Assembly (NCBI GenBank): GCA_031253835.1
Contig: JAIRVP010000056.1
Coordinates: 124,001-188,000, forward strand
Reading direction: 5' to 3'
Source of the DNA: Burkholderia sp.
Lineage (GTDB): Bacteria > Pseudomonadota > Gammaproteobacteria > Burkholderiales > Burkholderiaceae
Length of the DNA: 64,000 nt
A program made the position numbers and the translations under genes. Below, one piece after another: positions 16,005 to 24,284 of the stretch (the first letter of the stretch is position 1; the number at the start of each line of letters is the position of its first letter). The notes below the pieces were generated by a model. That model saw only the letters and a list, made by a program, of their open reading frames with translations. It was not told where the DNA came from and did not search any database.

Positions 16005-18233
16005 TCAGGCGACCGCGTCGACGATGCCGTTCAACGTCGCGCTCGGGCGCATTGCCTGGCTCGTCAGCTCGACGTTCGGACGGTAGTAGCCGCCGATCGC
16101 CTGCGCGCTGCCTTGCGCGGCCGCCAGTTCTTCCAGGATGCGCGCTTCGCTGTCGGACAGCGCCTTCGCGACACCTTCGAACTGCGCCTTCAGCGCGGCG
16201 TCCTCGGTCTGCTCGGCCAGCGCCTGCGCCCAGTACAGGCACAGGTAGAAGTGGCTGCCGCGGTTGTCGAGACCGCCGACCTTGCGCGCCGGCGACTTGT
16301 TCTCGTCCAGGAACTTGCCGGTCGCCTGGTCGAGCGTCTTCGCGAGCACGACCGCCTTCGGGTTCTGGTACGCGTTGCCGAGGTGTTCGAGCGACGCGGC
16401 CAGCGCGAGGAATTCGCCGAGCGAATCCCAGCGCAGGAAGCCTTCCTCGACGAACTGCTGCACGTGCTTCGGCGCCGAGCCACCCGCACCCGTTTCGAAC
16501 ATCCCGCCGCCGGCCATCAGCGGCACGATCGACAGCATCTTCGCGCTGGTGCCGAGTTCCATGATCGGGAACAGGTCGGTCAGGTAGTCGCGCAGCACGT
16601 TGCCGGTGACCGAGATCGTGTCCTGGCCCGCGCGGATGCGCTCGAGCGAGAAACGCGTCGCGTCGACCGGCGTCATCACGCGGATGTCGAGGCCGTTCGT
16701 GTCGTGATCCTTCAGGTAGCGTTCGACCTTCGCGATGATCTGCGCATCGTGCGCACGCGCCGGGTCGAGCCAGAACACGGCCGGTACGCCGGTCGCGCGC
16801 GCGCGGTTCACCGCGAGCTTGACCCAGTCCTGCACCGGTGCGTCCTTCGTCTGGCACATGCGCCAGATGTCGCCCGACTCGACCGCGTGCTCGAGCAGCA
16901 CGTTGCCGGCTTCGTCGGTGACGCGCACGACGCCGTCCGCCGGGATCTGGAACGTCTTGTCGTGCGAACCGTATTCTTCGGCCGCCTGCGCCATCAGGCC
17001 GACGTTCGGCACGCTGCCCATCGTGACCGGATCGAATGCGCCATGCTGCTTGCAGTCCTCGATCACGGCCTGGTAGACGCCTGCGTAGCAGCGGTCCGGA
17101 ATCACGGCCTTCGCGTCGGACAGTGCGCCGTCCGGGCCCCACATGCCGCCCGAATCGCGGATCATCGCCGGCATCGACGCGTCGACGATCACGTCGCTCG
17201 GCACGTGCAGGTTCGTGATGCCCTTGTCCGAGTTGACCATCGCGAGGCGCGGGCGCACCGCGTATTCGGCCTTGATGTCGGCTTCGATCGCTTCGCGCGT
17301 GTCGGCCGGCAGGTCCTTCAGGCGCGCGTACAGGTCGCCAATGCCGTTGTTCGGGTTGAAGCCGGCCTGCGCCAGCACGTCCGCGTGCTTCGCGAGCGCG
17401 TCGCGGTAGAACACCGACACGAAGTGACCGAACAGGATCGGGTCCGAGACCTTCATCATGGTCGCCTTCAGGTGCACCGAGAACAGCACGTCCTGCGCCT
17501 TCGCGTCGGCGATCTGCGCGTCGATGAAGCTGCGCAGCGCGTTGCGGCTCATCACCGATGCGTCGATGACTTCACCGGCCTTCACGGCCGTCTTTTCCTT
17601 CAGCACCTTCTTCGCGCCGTCGGTCGTCGTGAGTTCGATCTTCACGCTGCCGGCATCGGCGATCAGCGCCGACTTCTCGCTGCCGTAGAAATCGCCCTCG
17701 CTCATGTGCGCGACGTGCGCCTTCGACGTGGCCTTCCACGCGCCCATCTTGTGCGGATGCTTGCGTGCGTAGTTCTTGACCGACAGCGGCGCGCGGCGGT
17801 CGGAATTGCCTTCGCGCAGCACCGGGTTCACGGCGCTGCCCTTGATCTTGTCGTAGCGGGCCTTGACCGACTTCTCTTCGTCCGTCGACGGATCTTCCGG
17901 GTAGGCCGGCAGCTTGTAGCCCTGCGCCTGCAGTTCGGCGATCGCGGCCTTCAGTTGCGGCACCGATGCGCTGATGTTCGGCAGCTTGATGATGTTCGCT
18001 TCCGGCTTCAGCGTGAGCTGGCCCAGCTCGGCCAGATCGTCGGAACCCTTCTGCTCCGGCGGCAGGATGTCTGCGAATGCCGCGATGATGCGGCCGGCGA
18101 GCGAGATGTCGCGCGTTTCGACGGCGACGCCGGACGAACGCGTGAAGGCCTTGACGATCGGCAGCAGCGAATAGGTCGCGAGCGCGGGCGCTTCGTCGGT
18201 GAGGGTGTAGATGATCTTGGGCGAAGTGGACAT
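16005..18233 (-). CDS. NADP-dependent isocitrate dehydrogenase, monomeric type
   Basis: This converts isocitrate to 2-oxoglutarate with NADPH production in the TCA cycle. The 742-residue protein matches the length of the monomeric IDH-II family and is unrelated in fold arrangement to the 418-residue dimeric enzyme encoded next door. Recognisable segments include MSTSPKIIYTLTDEAPALATYSLLPIV, KVSDPILFGHFVSVFY, LDNRGSHFYLCLYWAQALA and VNSDKGITNLHVPSD. The start is set at 18231-18233 from the family's conserved beginning; a longer in-frame extension upstream is Arg-rich and not credible. The gene lies 281 bp downstream of icd on the same strand. Having both types in tandem implies differential use, perhaps in the split toward the glyoxylate shunt. 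Confidence 0.96.
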   Translation of the reverse strand: MSTSPKIIYTLTDEAPALATYSLLPIVKAFTRSSGVAVETRDISLAGRIIAAFADILPPEQKGSDDLAELGQLTLKPEANIIKLPNISASVPQLKAAIAELQAQGYKLPAYPEDPSTDEEKSVKARYDKIKGSAVNPVLREGNSDRRAPLSVKNYARKHPHKMGAWKATSKAHVAHMSEGDFYGSEKSALIADAGSVKIELTTTDGAKKVLKEKTAVKAGEVIDASVMSRNALRSFIDAQIADAKAQDVLFSVHLKATMMKVSDPILFGHFVSVFYRDALAKHADVLAQAGFNPNNGIGDLYARLKDLPADTREAIEADIKAEYAVRPRLAMVNSDKGITNLHVPSDVIVDASMPAMIRDSGGMWGPDGALSDAKAVIPDRCYAGVYQAVIEDCKQHGAFDPVTMGSVPNVGLMAQAAEEYGSHDKTFQIPADGVVRVTDEAGNVLLEHAVESGDIWRMCQTKDAPVQDWVKLAVNRARATGVPAVFWLDPARAHDAQIIAKVERYLKDHDTNGLDIRVMTPVDATRFSLERIRAGQDTISVTGNVLRDYLTDLFPIMELGTSAKMLSIVPLMAGGGMFETGAGGSAPKHVQQFVEEGFLRWDSLGEFLALAASLEHLGNAYQNPKAVVLAKTLDQATGKFLDENKSPARKVGGLDNRGSHFYLCLYWAQALAEQTEDAALKAQFEGVAKALSDSEARILEELAAAQGSAQAIGGYYRPNVELTSQAMRPSATLNGIVDAVA

Positions 18234-18479
18234 GGTCGATGCGTTGCTACGTGAAAATTTTGGACTGAGGAGCGCCGGCGGTAACCGGCGGGGAGCGACC
18301 GGGTCGGTCGCGAAAGGGGCGCGCCGGCTCAGCCGGGCGGTGGTGTTGCGAGGGCCGTCATGTTCTACCTTGCAGGGCCTCCGGGCCGCATCGCGGCGCC
18401 GCGGCCCGCATGCCGGACCGCCCTGCCAACAAACCTGCCATCCACGAAACGCTCCGGCGCCGGCAGTCAGCGCCGGGGC

Positions 18480-18498
18480 GGCCGGCAACCTGCCGGCC
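18480..18498 (-). terminator. GC-rich stem-loop after icd
   Basis: GGCCGGCA (18480-18487), ACC, TGCCGGCC (18491-18498), an 8-bp stem 17 bp beyond the icd stop. It lacks a T tract, so it may be a pause or rho-dependent site rather than an intrinsic terminator. Confidence 0.35.
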
Positions 18499-18514
18499 CA
18501 CCCCGGAAGGGGTC

Positions 18515-19771
18515 TTACATGTTCTCGATCAGCACTTCGCCGAAGCCGGAGCACGACACCTGCGTCGCGCCTTCCATCAGGCGCGCGAAGTCGTACGTGA
18601 CGCGCTTCTGCAGGATCGACTTCTCCATCGAGGCAATGATCGTGTCGGCCGCTTCCGTCCAGCCGAGGTGGCGCAGCATCATTTCCGCCGACAGGATCTC
18701 GGAACCGGGGTTCACGTAATCCTTGCCTGCATACTTCGGTGCCGTGCCGTGCGTCGCCTCGAACATCGCGACCGAATCCGACAGGTTCGCGCCCGGCGCG
18801 ATCCCGATGCCGCCGACCTGCGCGGCCAGTGCGTCGGAGATGTAGTCGCCGTTCAGGTTCAGCGTCGCGATCACGTCGTATTCGGCCGGGCGCAGCAGGA
18901 TCTGCTGCAGGAATGCGTCGGCGATCGAATCCTTGATCACGATCTCGTTGCCCGTCTTCGGGTTCTTCACGCGCATCCACGGGCCGCCGTCGATCAACTC
19001 GCCGCCGAATTCCTTCTGCGCGAGCGCGTAGCCGGCGTCACGGAACAGGCCTTCCGTGAACTTCATGATGTTGCCCTTGTGCACCAGCGTGACCGACTTG
19101 CGATCGTTGTCGATCGCGTACTGGATCGCCTTGCGCACGAGACGCTCGGTGCCTTCGGTCGACACGGGCTTGACGCCGATCCCCGAGGTTTCCGGGAAGC
19201 GGATCTTCTTCACGCCCATCTCGTCCTGCAGGAACTTGATGACCTTCTTCGCCTGCTCGGAACCCGCGGCCCATTCGATGCCCGCGTAGATGTCTTCCGA
19301 GTTCTCGCGGAAGATCACCATGTCGATCTTCTGCGGCTCGCGCACCGGCGACGGCACGCCCTTGAAGTACTGGACCGGGCGCAGGCACACGTAGAGATCG
19401 AGTTCCTGGCGCAGCGCCACGTTCAGCGAACGGATGCCGCCGCCGACCGGGGTCGTGAGCGGCCCCTTGATCGACACCACGTATTCCTTGAGCACCTGCA
19501 GCGTTTCTTCCGGGAGCCACACGTCCGGACCGTACACCTTCGTCGCCTTCTCGCCCGCGAAGATCTCCATCCAGTGGATCTTGCGCTTGCCCTTGTAGGC
19601 ATGCGCGACCGCCGCGTCGACGACCTTGATCATGACCGGCGTGATATCGAAGCCCGTACCGTCGCCTTCGATATAGGGAATGATCGGCTGATCGGAAACG
19701 TTGAGCGAGAAGTCCTTGTTGACGGTGATCTTGTCACCGCCTTCCGGAACCTTGATGTGCTGATACGGCAT
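18515..19771 (-). CDS. icd: NADP-dependent isocitrate dehydrogenase, homodimeric type
   Basis: This is the 418-residue classical bacterial enzyme that oxidatively decarboxylates isocitrate in the TCA cycle. It begins MPYQHIKVPEGGDKITVNKD. It contains the substrate loop GPLTTPVGGGIRSLNVALRQELDLY, whose serine is the site phosphorylated by AceK in enteric bacteria, and the metal/NADP region DVIATLNLNGDYISDALAAQVGGIGIAPGANLSD. Length and motifs are normal. It is divergent from rluE across a 277-bp region with a perfect palindrome at 19937-19952. The monomeric isozyme follows on the same strand. Confidence 0.97.
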   Translation of the reverse strand: MPYQHIKVPEGGDKITVNKDFSLNVSDQPIIPYIEGDGTGFDITPVMIKVVDAAVAHAYKGKRKIHWMEIFAGEKATKVYGPDVWLPEETLQVLKEYVVSIKGPLTTPVGGGIRSLNVALRQELDLYVCLRPVQYFKGVPSPVREPQKIDMVIFRENSEDIYAGIEWAAGSEQAKKVIKFLQDEMGVKKIRFPETSGIGVKPVSTEGTERLVRKAIQYAIDNDRKSVTLVHKGNIMKFTEGLFRDAGYALAQKEFGGELIDGGPWMRVKNPKTGNEIVIKDSIADAFLQQILLRPAEYDVIATLNLNGDYISDALAAQVGGIGIAPGANLSDSVAMFEATHGTAPKYAGKDYVNPGSEILSAEMMLRHLGWTEAADTIIASMEKSILQKRVTYDFARLMEGATQVSCSGFGEVLIENM

Positions 19772-19936
19772 GATCGACTCCAGTGACGTGGCTGAGCAGG
19801 TGATGCTGGTCGAAACTGCGCGCGCGGCGGGGGCGCGGCATGGCCACCCCGTGACGGCAACAGCGAGCCGCTATTCTAGCGCCCCAACCGGGCACTTCGG
19901 CGTGAACCGCGGCACTGCGTATCAAGACCTCACTTA

Positions 19937-19952
19937 TGTCTTATATAAGACA
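19937..19952. promoter_or_regulatory. Perfect 16-bp palindrome between icd and rluE
   Basis: TGTCTTATATAAGACA is identical to its reverse complement. It lies 166 bp before icd and 97 bp before rluE, in an AT-rich patch. Its size and symmetry suit a dimeric repressor or activator such as a GntR-family regulator of central metabolism. Which protein binds is not known from this sequence. Confidence 0.6.
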
Positions 19953-20048
19953 GAGGACTTGCCGTTCCGTATTATGCATTAAGATTCCGCCATTTGCCAT
20001 AGACCGCCCGCCCCCGCTTCCCGCGGCAGGCCGCGCGGGCGCCCCGCC

Positions 20049-20627
20049 ATGAACCTGATCGCCCTCAACAAGCCGTTCGGCACGATTTGCCAGTTTTCCG
20101 CGCACGAGACGCGCCCGTCGCTCGGCGACTGGGTAAAAACGCCCGGCGTCTATGCGGCCGGCCGGCTGGACGCGGACAGCGAAGGCTTGCTGCTGCTCAC
20201 CGACGACGGCACGCTGCAGGCGCGCATCGCGGAGCCGCGCCACAAGCTCGTGAAGCGCTACTGGGCGCAGGTCGAGGGCGCGCCCGGCCCGGCCGACCTG
20301 AAGGCGCTCGCGCGCGGCGTCGATCTCGGCGACTACGTGACGCGCCCGTGCCGCGCCGAATTCATCGAACCGCCCGACACGCTGTGGCCGCGCAATCCGC
20401 CGATCCGCTACCGCGCCGCGATCCCGACCACGTGGATCGAGCTCGCGATCACCGAAGGCAAGAATCGGCAGGTGCGCCGGATGACCGCAGCCGTCGGCTT
20501 CCCGACGTTGCGCCTGGTGCGCGTCGGCATCGGCGCGCTGGATATATTTGCGCTCGGCATTGCGCCGGGCGAAACAATTGCGCTGCCGCCACGCGCGCCA
20601 TGGGACGGTTTCGCACCCGCCGGATGA
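20049..20627 (+). CDS. rluE: Ribosomal large-subunit pseudouridine synthase, RluE-like
   Basis: RsuA-family pseudouridine synthase that isomerises uridine in rRNA; RluE acts on 23S rRNA (U2457 in E. coli). The 192-residue protein has no S4 domain, which fits RluE. It shows NKPFGTICQF at the start, the catalytic motif AAGRLDADSEGLLLLTDDG with the essential Asp, and the C-terminal EGKNRQVRRMTAAVGFPTLRLVRVGIG. Its last residues are Arg/Pro-rich. It is divergent from icd. The specific site is inferred from the family and the small size. Confidence 0.9.
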   Translation: MNLIALNKPFGTICQFSAHETRPSLGDWVKTPGVYAAGRLDADSEGLLLLTDDGTLQARIAEPRHKLVKRYWAQVEGAPGPADLKALARGVDLGDYVTRPCRAEFIEPPDTLWPRNPPIRYRAAIPTTWIELAITEGKNRQVRRMTAAVGFPTLRLVRVGIGALDIFALGIAPGETIALPPRAPWDGFAPAG

Positions 20628-20908
20628 CGAATTCGGGATGCGCGCATTTTTCGTCATCTTTTTCGTCAACCGCTTGCGAAGATCATGCGTTAAACCACGC
20701 AGATGCCAACCTTAGCTATCCGGCATTGGCAGCCGAACCCGGGTTTGCGTCACGAAAGCGACGTTTTTCTCGAATACGATTCGGCGCCCGCAGCGCAATG
20801 AGAAATTTCTCGAAGCGTCTGTCAACCGAAAGGTGGATGGCACCGTTAGACGACATGACTCCTATTGCCGGGTCATTTGGTTAATTAACTAAAGCTGAGG
20901 AACACAAC

Positions 20909-21133
20909 ATGAACAAACTGATCGCCGCTCTGGTCGCTGGCCTCTTCGCAACGGCTGCTTTCGCACAAGCTTCGGCTCCGGAAGCCGCTCCGGCAGCTCC
21001 GGCTGCTGCAGAAGCTGCTTCGGCACCGGCTAAGCACGCTGCCAAGAAGCACCACGCAGCGAAGAAGCACCACAAGGCATCGAAGAAGGCTGCAGCAAGC
21101 GACGCAGCAGCACCGGCAGCTGCTTCGAACTAA
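20909..21133 (+). CDS. Small exported Ala/Lys/His-rich protein
   Basis: The 74-residue protein has a clear Sec signal peptide (MNKLIAALVAGLFATAAFA, cleavage before QA). The mature part is about half alanine, with an acidic/Pro-Ala segment (PEAAPAAPAAAEAAS) and then a basic cluster of Lys and His (KHAAKKHHAAKKHHKASKK), ending in Ala/Asp/Ser. The layout resembles acid-shock (Asr-like) periplasmic proteins, but low complexity prevents firm assignment. The ATG follows GAGG seven bases upstream. It is a single-gene unit with a strong terminator at 21193-21232. A role in buffering, envelope or nucleic-acid binding in the periplasm is inference. Confidence 0.8.
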   Translation: MNKLIAALVAGLFATAAFAQASAPEAAPAAPAAAEAASAPAKHAAKKHHAAKKHHKASKKAAASDAAAPAAASN

Positions 21134-21192
21134 GTAAGCTGGCTGTAATAACGCAGTCAAGAACACGCAGTCTTGCCGTTCTTACGGCGTTG

Positions 21193-21232
21193 AAAGGCAG
21201 ATCACCGCAAGGCGATCTGCCTTTTTCTTTTT
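21193..21232 (+). terminator. Rho-independent terminator
   Basis: AAAGGCAGATC (21193-21203) pairs with GATCTGCCTTT (21214-21224), with a further short inner stem around GCAA, then TTCTTTTTT. It closes the small exported-protein gene. Confidence 0.93.
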
Positions 21233-21293
21233 TGTGCCCGCCGGCGCGCATCGCGTACCATGCGGGTCTCGTTTTCCAGACAGGAGCCATGCT

Positions 21294-21794
21294 GTGCAAT
21301 TCTCCCTGCGCTCGTCGCTCGGCCGCCTAGCGCGCGCCACAGTGTTTCCCGCCGCACTCGCCATCTTCGCGCTCGGCATGCAGGCCGCCAGCGCGCAGAT
21401 GCCGCCCGGCGCCAAGCAGCCGAGCGAGTTCCCGCACGTGAAGCTGCGCGCCGGCATGTACGTGATCGACGCGGCCGTCGCCGCGAACGACGCCGACCGC
21501 GAACAGGGGCTGATGTACCGTTCGCAGCTCGCGCCGAACGAAGGCATGCTGTTCGTCTTCAACGAGAACGCCGTGCACTGCTTCTGGATGAAGAACACGC
21601 TGATCCCGCTGTCGATCGCGTTCATCCGCGCGGACGGCACGATCACCGACATCGACGAGATGCGGGCGGAGACGACCGACAACCACTGCCCGCGCAACAA
21701 CGGCGTCTATGCGCTCGAGATGAGCAAGGGCTGGTTCGCGGCGAAGGGCATCAAGCCCGGCATGAAGCTCGACGGCCTGCCGAAGGCCCAGTAA
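21294..21794 (+). CDS. DUF192 family exported protein
   Basis: The 166-residue protein starts at a GTG (21294) behind CAGGAG (21281-21286), which decides the start. A signal peptide ends at QAASA. The body is a complete DUF192 domain, with EQGLMYRSQLAPNEGMLFVF, CFWMKNTLIPLSIAFI and CPRNNGVYALEMSKGW segments. The function of DUF192 proteins is not established; they are small beta-rich periplasmic or membrane-associated proteins. It stands between the small Ala/Lys/His protein and fusA2, all on the plus strand, with about 220 bp to fusA2. Confidence 0.9.
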   Translation: MQFSLRSSLGRLARATVFPAALAIFALGMQAASAQMPPGAKQPSEFPHVKLRAGMYVIDAAVAANDADREQGLMYRSQLAPNEGMLFVFNENAVHCFWMKNTLIPLSIAFIRADGTITDIDEMRAETTDNHCPRNNGVYALEMSKGWFAAKGIKPGMKLDGLPKAQ

Positions 21795-22014
21795 CGGCCC
21801 TTGCCGCGGCGTCGCGCCGCGCATCGACCGAAGCCGGCCGCCCGTTGCGCGCCGGCTTTTTTTTCGCCGGTCGGCAGTGTCGACCCGCTTGATTCCGCCG
21901 GTGCTGGCCGCATCTGCAAAAGCCACGCGCAAGCGCTATGCTTTAAGTCTCGCTTGTTCCAACCCGGACCGGCCCAGCCGGCCCGCTTACGATCCGAACC
22001 ACCAGGAGGTTCAC

Positions 22015-24120
22015 GTGCCCCGCAAAACCCCCATCGAGCGCTATCGCAATATCGGGATCAGCGCTCACATCGATGCCGGCAAGACCACGACGACCGAGCG
22101 CATCCTGTTTTACACCGGCGTGAGCCACAAGATCGGTGAAGTGCACGACGGCGCGGCCACGATGGACTGGATGGAGCAGGAGCAGGAACGCGGCATCACG
22201 ATCACGTCGGCGGCGACCACGGCCTTCTGGAAAGGCATGGCCGGCAACTATCCGGAACACCGCATCAACATCATCGACACGCCCGGACACGTCGACTTCA
22301 CGATCGAGGTCGAACGCTCGATGCGCGTGCTCGACGGCGCGTGCATGGTCTACGACTCGGTCGGCGGCGTGCAGCCGCAGTCCGAAACCGTGTGGCGCCA
22401 GGCGAACAAGTACAAGGTACCGCGCATCGCGTTCGTCAACAAGATGGACCGCATCGGCGCCGACTTCTTCCGCGTGCAGAAGCAGATCGGCGAGCGCCTG
22501 AAGGGCGTCGCCGTGCCGATCCAGATTCCGGTCGGCGCGGAAGATCATTTCCAGGGCGTCGTCGATCTCGTGAAGATGAAGGCGATCGTGTGGGACGACG
22601 AAAGCCAGGGCGTGAAGTTCACGTACGAGGACATCCCCGCGAACCTCGTCGAGCTCGCGCACGAATGGCGCGAGAAGATGGTCGAGGCCGCTGCCGAGGC
22701 GAGCGAGGAACTGCTCGAGAAATACCTGCACGACCACGAGTCGCTGACCGAGGACGAGATCAAGGCCGCGCTGCGCAAGCGCACGATCGCGAACGAGATC
22801 GTGCCGATGCTGTGCGGCAGCGCGTTCAAGAACAAGGGCGTGCAGGCGATGCTCGACGCGGTGATCGACTACCTGCCGTCGCCGGCAGACGTACCGGCGA
22901 TTCTCGGCCACGACCTGCACGACAAGGAAGCGGAACGTCATCCGAACGACGAGGATCCGTTCTCGTCGCTCGCGTTCAAGATCATGACCGACCCGTTCGT
23001 CGGCCAGCTGATCTTCTTCCGCGTGTATTCGGGTGTGGTCGAATCGGGCGACACGGTGCTGAACGCGACGAAGGACAAGAAGGAGCGGCTCGGCCGGATC
23101 CTGCAGATGCACGCGAACGAGCGCAAGGAAATCAAGGAAGTGCGCGCGGGCGACATCGCGGCGGCCGTCGGCCTGAAGGAAGCGACCACCGGCGACACGC
23201 TGTGCGATCCCGCGCATCCGATCGTGCTCGAGCGCATGATCTTCCCCGAGCCGGTGATCTCGCAGGCCGTCGAGCCGAAGACGAAGGCCGACCAGGAAAA
23301 GATGGGCCTGGCGCTCAACCGACTGGCCCAGGAAGATCCGTCGTTCCGCGTGCAGACCGACGAAGAATCGGGGCAGACGATCATTTCCGGGATGGGCGAG
23401 CTCCACCTCGAAATCCTGGTCGACCGGATGAAGCGCGAGTTCGGCGTGGAGGCGACGGTCGGCAAGCCGCAGGTCGCGTATCGCGAGACGGTGCGTACGC
23501 CCGCGAAGGACGTCGAGGGCAAGTTCGTCAAGCAGTCGGGCGGCCGCGGCCAGTACGGCCACGCAGTGATCACGCTCGAGCCGAACCCCGGCAAGGGCTA
23601 CGAGTTCGTCGACGCGATCAAGGGCGGCGTGATTCCGCGCGAATACATTCCGTCGGTCGACAAGGGCATCCAGGAAACGCTGAAGAGCGGCGTGCTGGCG
23701 GGCTATCCGGTCGTCGACGTGAAGGTCACGCTGACGTTCGGTTCTTACCATGACGTCGACTCGAACGAAAACGCGTTCCGGATGGCCGGCTCGATGGCGT
23801 TCAAGGAAGCGATGCGCAAGGCGAAGCCCGTGCTGCTCGAGCCGATGATGGCCGTCGAGGTGGAAACGCCCGAGGACTTCATGGGCAACGTGATGGGCGA
23901 TCTGTCGAGCCGTCGCGGCATCGTGCAGGGGATGGAAGACATCGCCGGCGGCGGCGGCAAGCTCGTGCGCGCCGAGGTTCCGCTCGCGGAGATGTTCGGC
24001 TACTCGACGTCGCTGCGTTCGGCGACGCAGGGCCGCGCGACCTACACGATGGAGTTCAAGCAGTACGCGGAAACGCCGGCCAACGTATCGGAAGGCGTGA
24101 TCAGCGCGAAGGCGAAGTAA
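22015..24120 (+). CDS. fusA2: Elongation factor G, second copy outside the str operon
   Basis: EF-G is the GTPase that drives ribosomal translocation and, with RRF, ribosome recycling. The 701-residue protein starts at GTG 22015 with a near-perfect AGGAGGT at 22004-22010. G-domain motifs are all intact: AHIDAGKTTTTER (P-loop), RGITITSAAT (switch I), DTPGHVDF and NKMD. Domains II-V follow at normal length. The neighbours are not rpsL, rpsG or tuf, so this is a stand-alone paralogue. Burkholderia genomes commonly carry two fusA genes; whether this copy is specialised, for example in recycling or stress, is unknown. A terminator follows at once. Confidence 0.95.
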   Translation: MPRKTPIERYRNIGISAHIDAGKTTTTERILFYTGVSHKIGEVHDGAATMDWMEQEQERGITITSAATTAFWKGMAGNYPEHRINIIDTPGHVDFTIEVERSMRVLDGACMVYDSVGGVQPQSETVWRQANKYKVPRIAFVNKMDRIGADFFRVQKQIGERLKGVAVPIQIPVGAEDHFQGVVDLVKMKAIVWDDESQGVKFTYEDIPANLVELAHEWREKMVEAAAEASEELLEKYLHDHESLTEDEIKAALRKRTIANEIVPMLCGSAFKNKGVQAMLDAVIDYLPSPADVPAILGHDLHDKEAERHPNDEDPFSSLAFKIMTDPFVGQLIFFRVYSGVVESGDTVLNATKDKKERLGRILQMHANERKEIKEVRAGDIAAAVGLKEATTGDTLCDPAHPIVLERMIFPEPVISQAVEPKTKADQEKMGLALNRLAQEDPSFRVQTDEESGQTIISGMGELHLEILVDRMKREFGVEATVGKPQVAYRETVRTPAKDVEGKFVKQSGGRGQYGHAVITLEPNPGKGYEFVDAIKGGVIPREYIPSVDKGIQETLKSGVLAGYPVVDVKVTLTFGSYHDVDSNENAFRMAGSMAFKEAMRKAKPVLLEPMMAVEVETPEDFMGNVMGDLSSRRGIVQGMEDIAGGGGKLVRAEVPLAEMFGYSTSLRSATQGRATYTMEFKQYAETPANVSEGVISAKAK

Positions 24121-24154
24121 GCGCCGGGGGCGCGCGCCCTGTCGCATGCACGCA

Positions 24155-24187
24155 AGGCCCGTCCGGTTCCGGACGGGCTTTTTTTTA
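24155..24187 (+). terminator. Rho-independent terminator of fusA2
   Basis: GCCCGTCCGG (24157-24166), loop TT, CCGGACGGGC (24169-24178), then TTTTTTTT. It lies 36 bp after the fusA2 stop. Confidence 0.95.
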
Positions 24188-24284
24188 TCCGGCGCGCGCT
24201 GCGTTCGCGGCTTATTGATCGGCACGCCAGGCATTTTTTTCGCATGCCACAATGCATCGCGATTCATCAGATGGAACCCGCCCG

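Noticed and set aside
18234..18980. N-terminal extension of the monomeric isocitrate dehydrogenase frame
   Set aside because: It runs into icd on the same strand in another frame; the family start MSTSPKI is at 18233.
20625..20884. Short frame after rluE (MTNSGCAHF...)
   Set aside because: No ribosome site, odd composition and no family; probably non-coding leader of the next gene.
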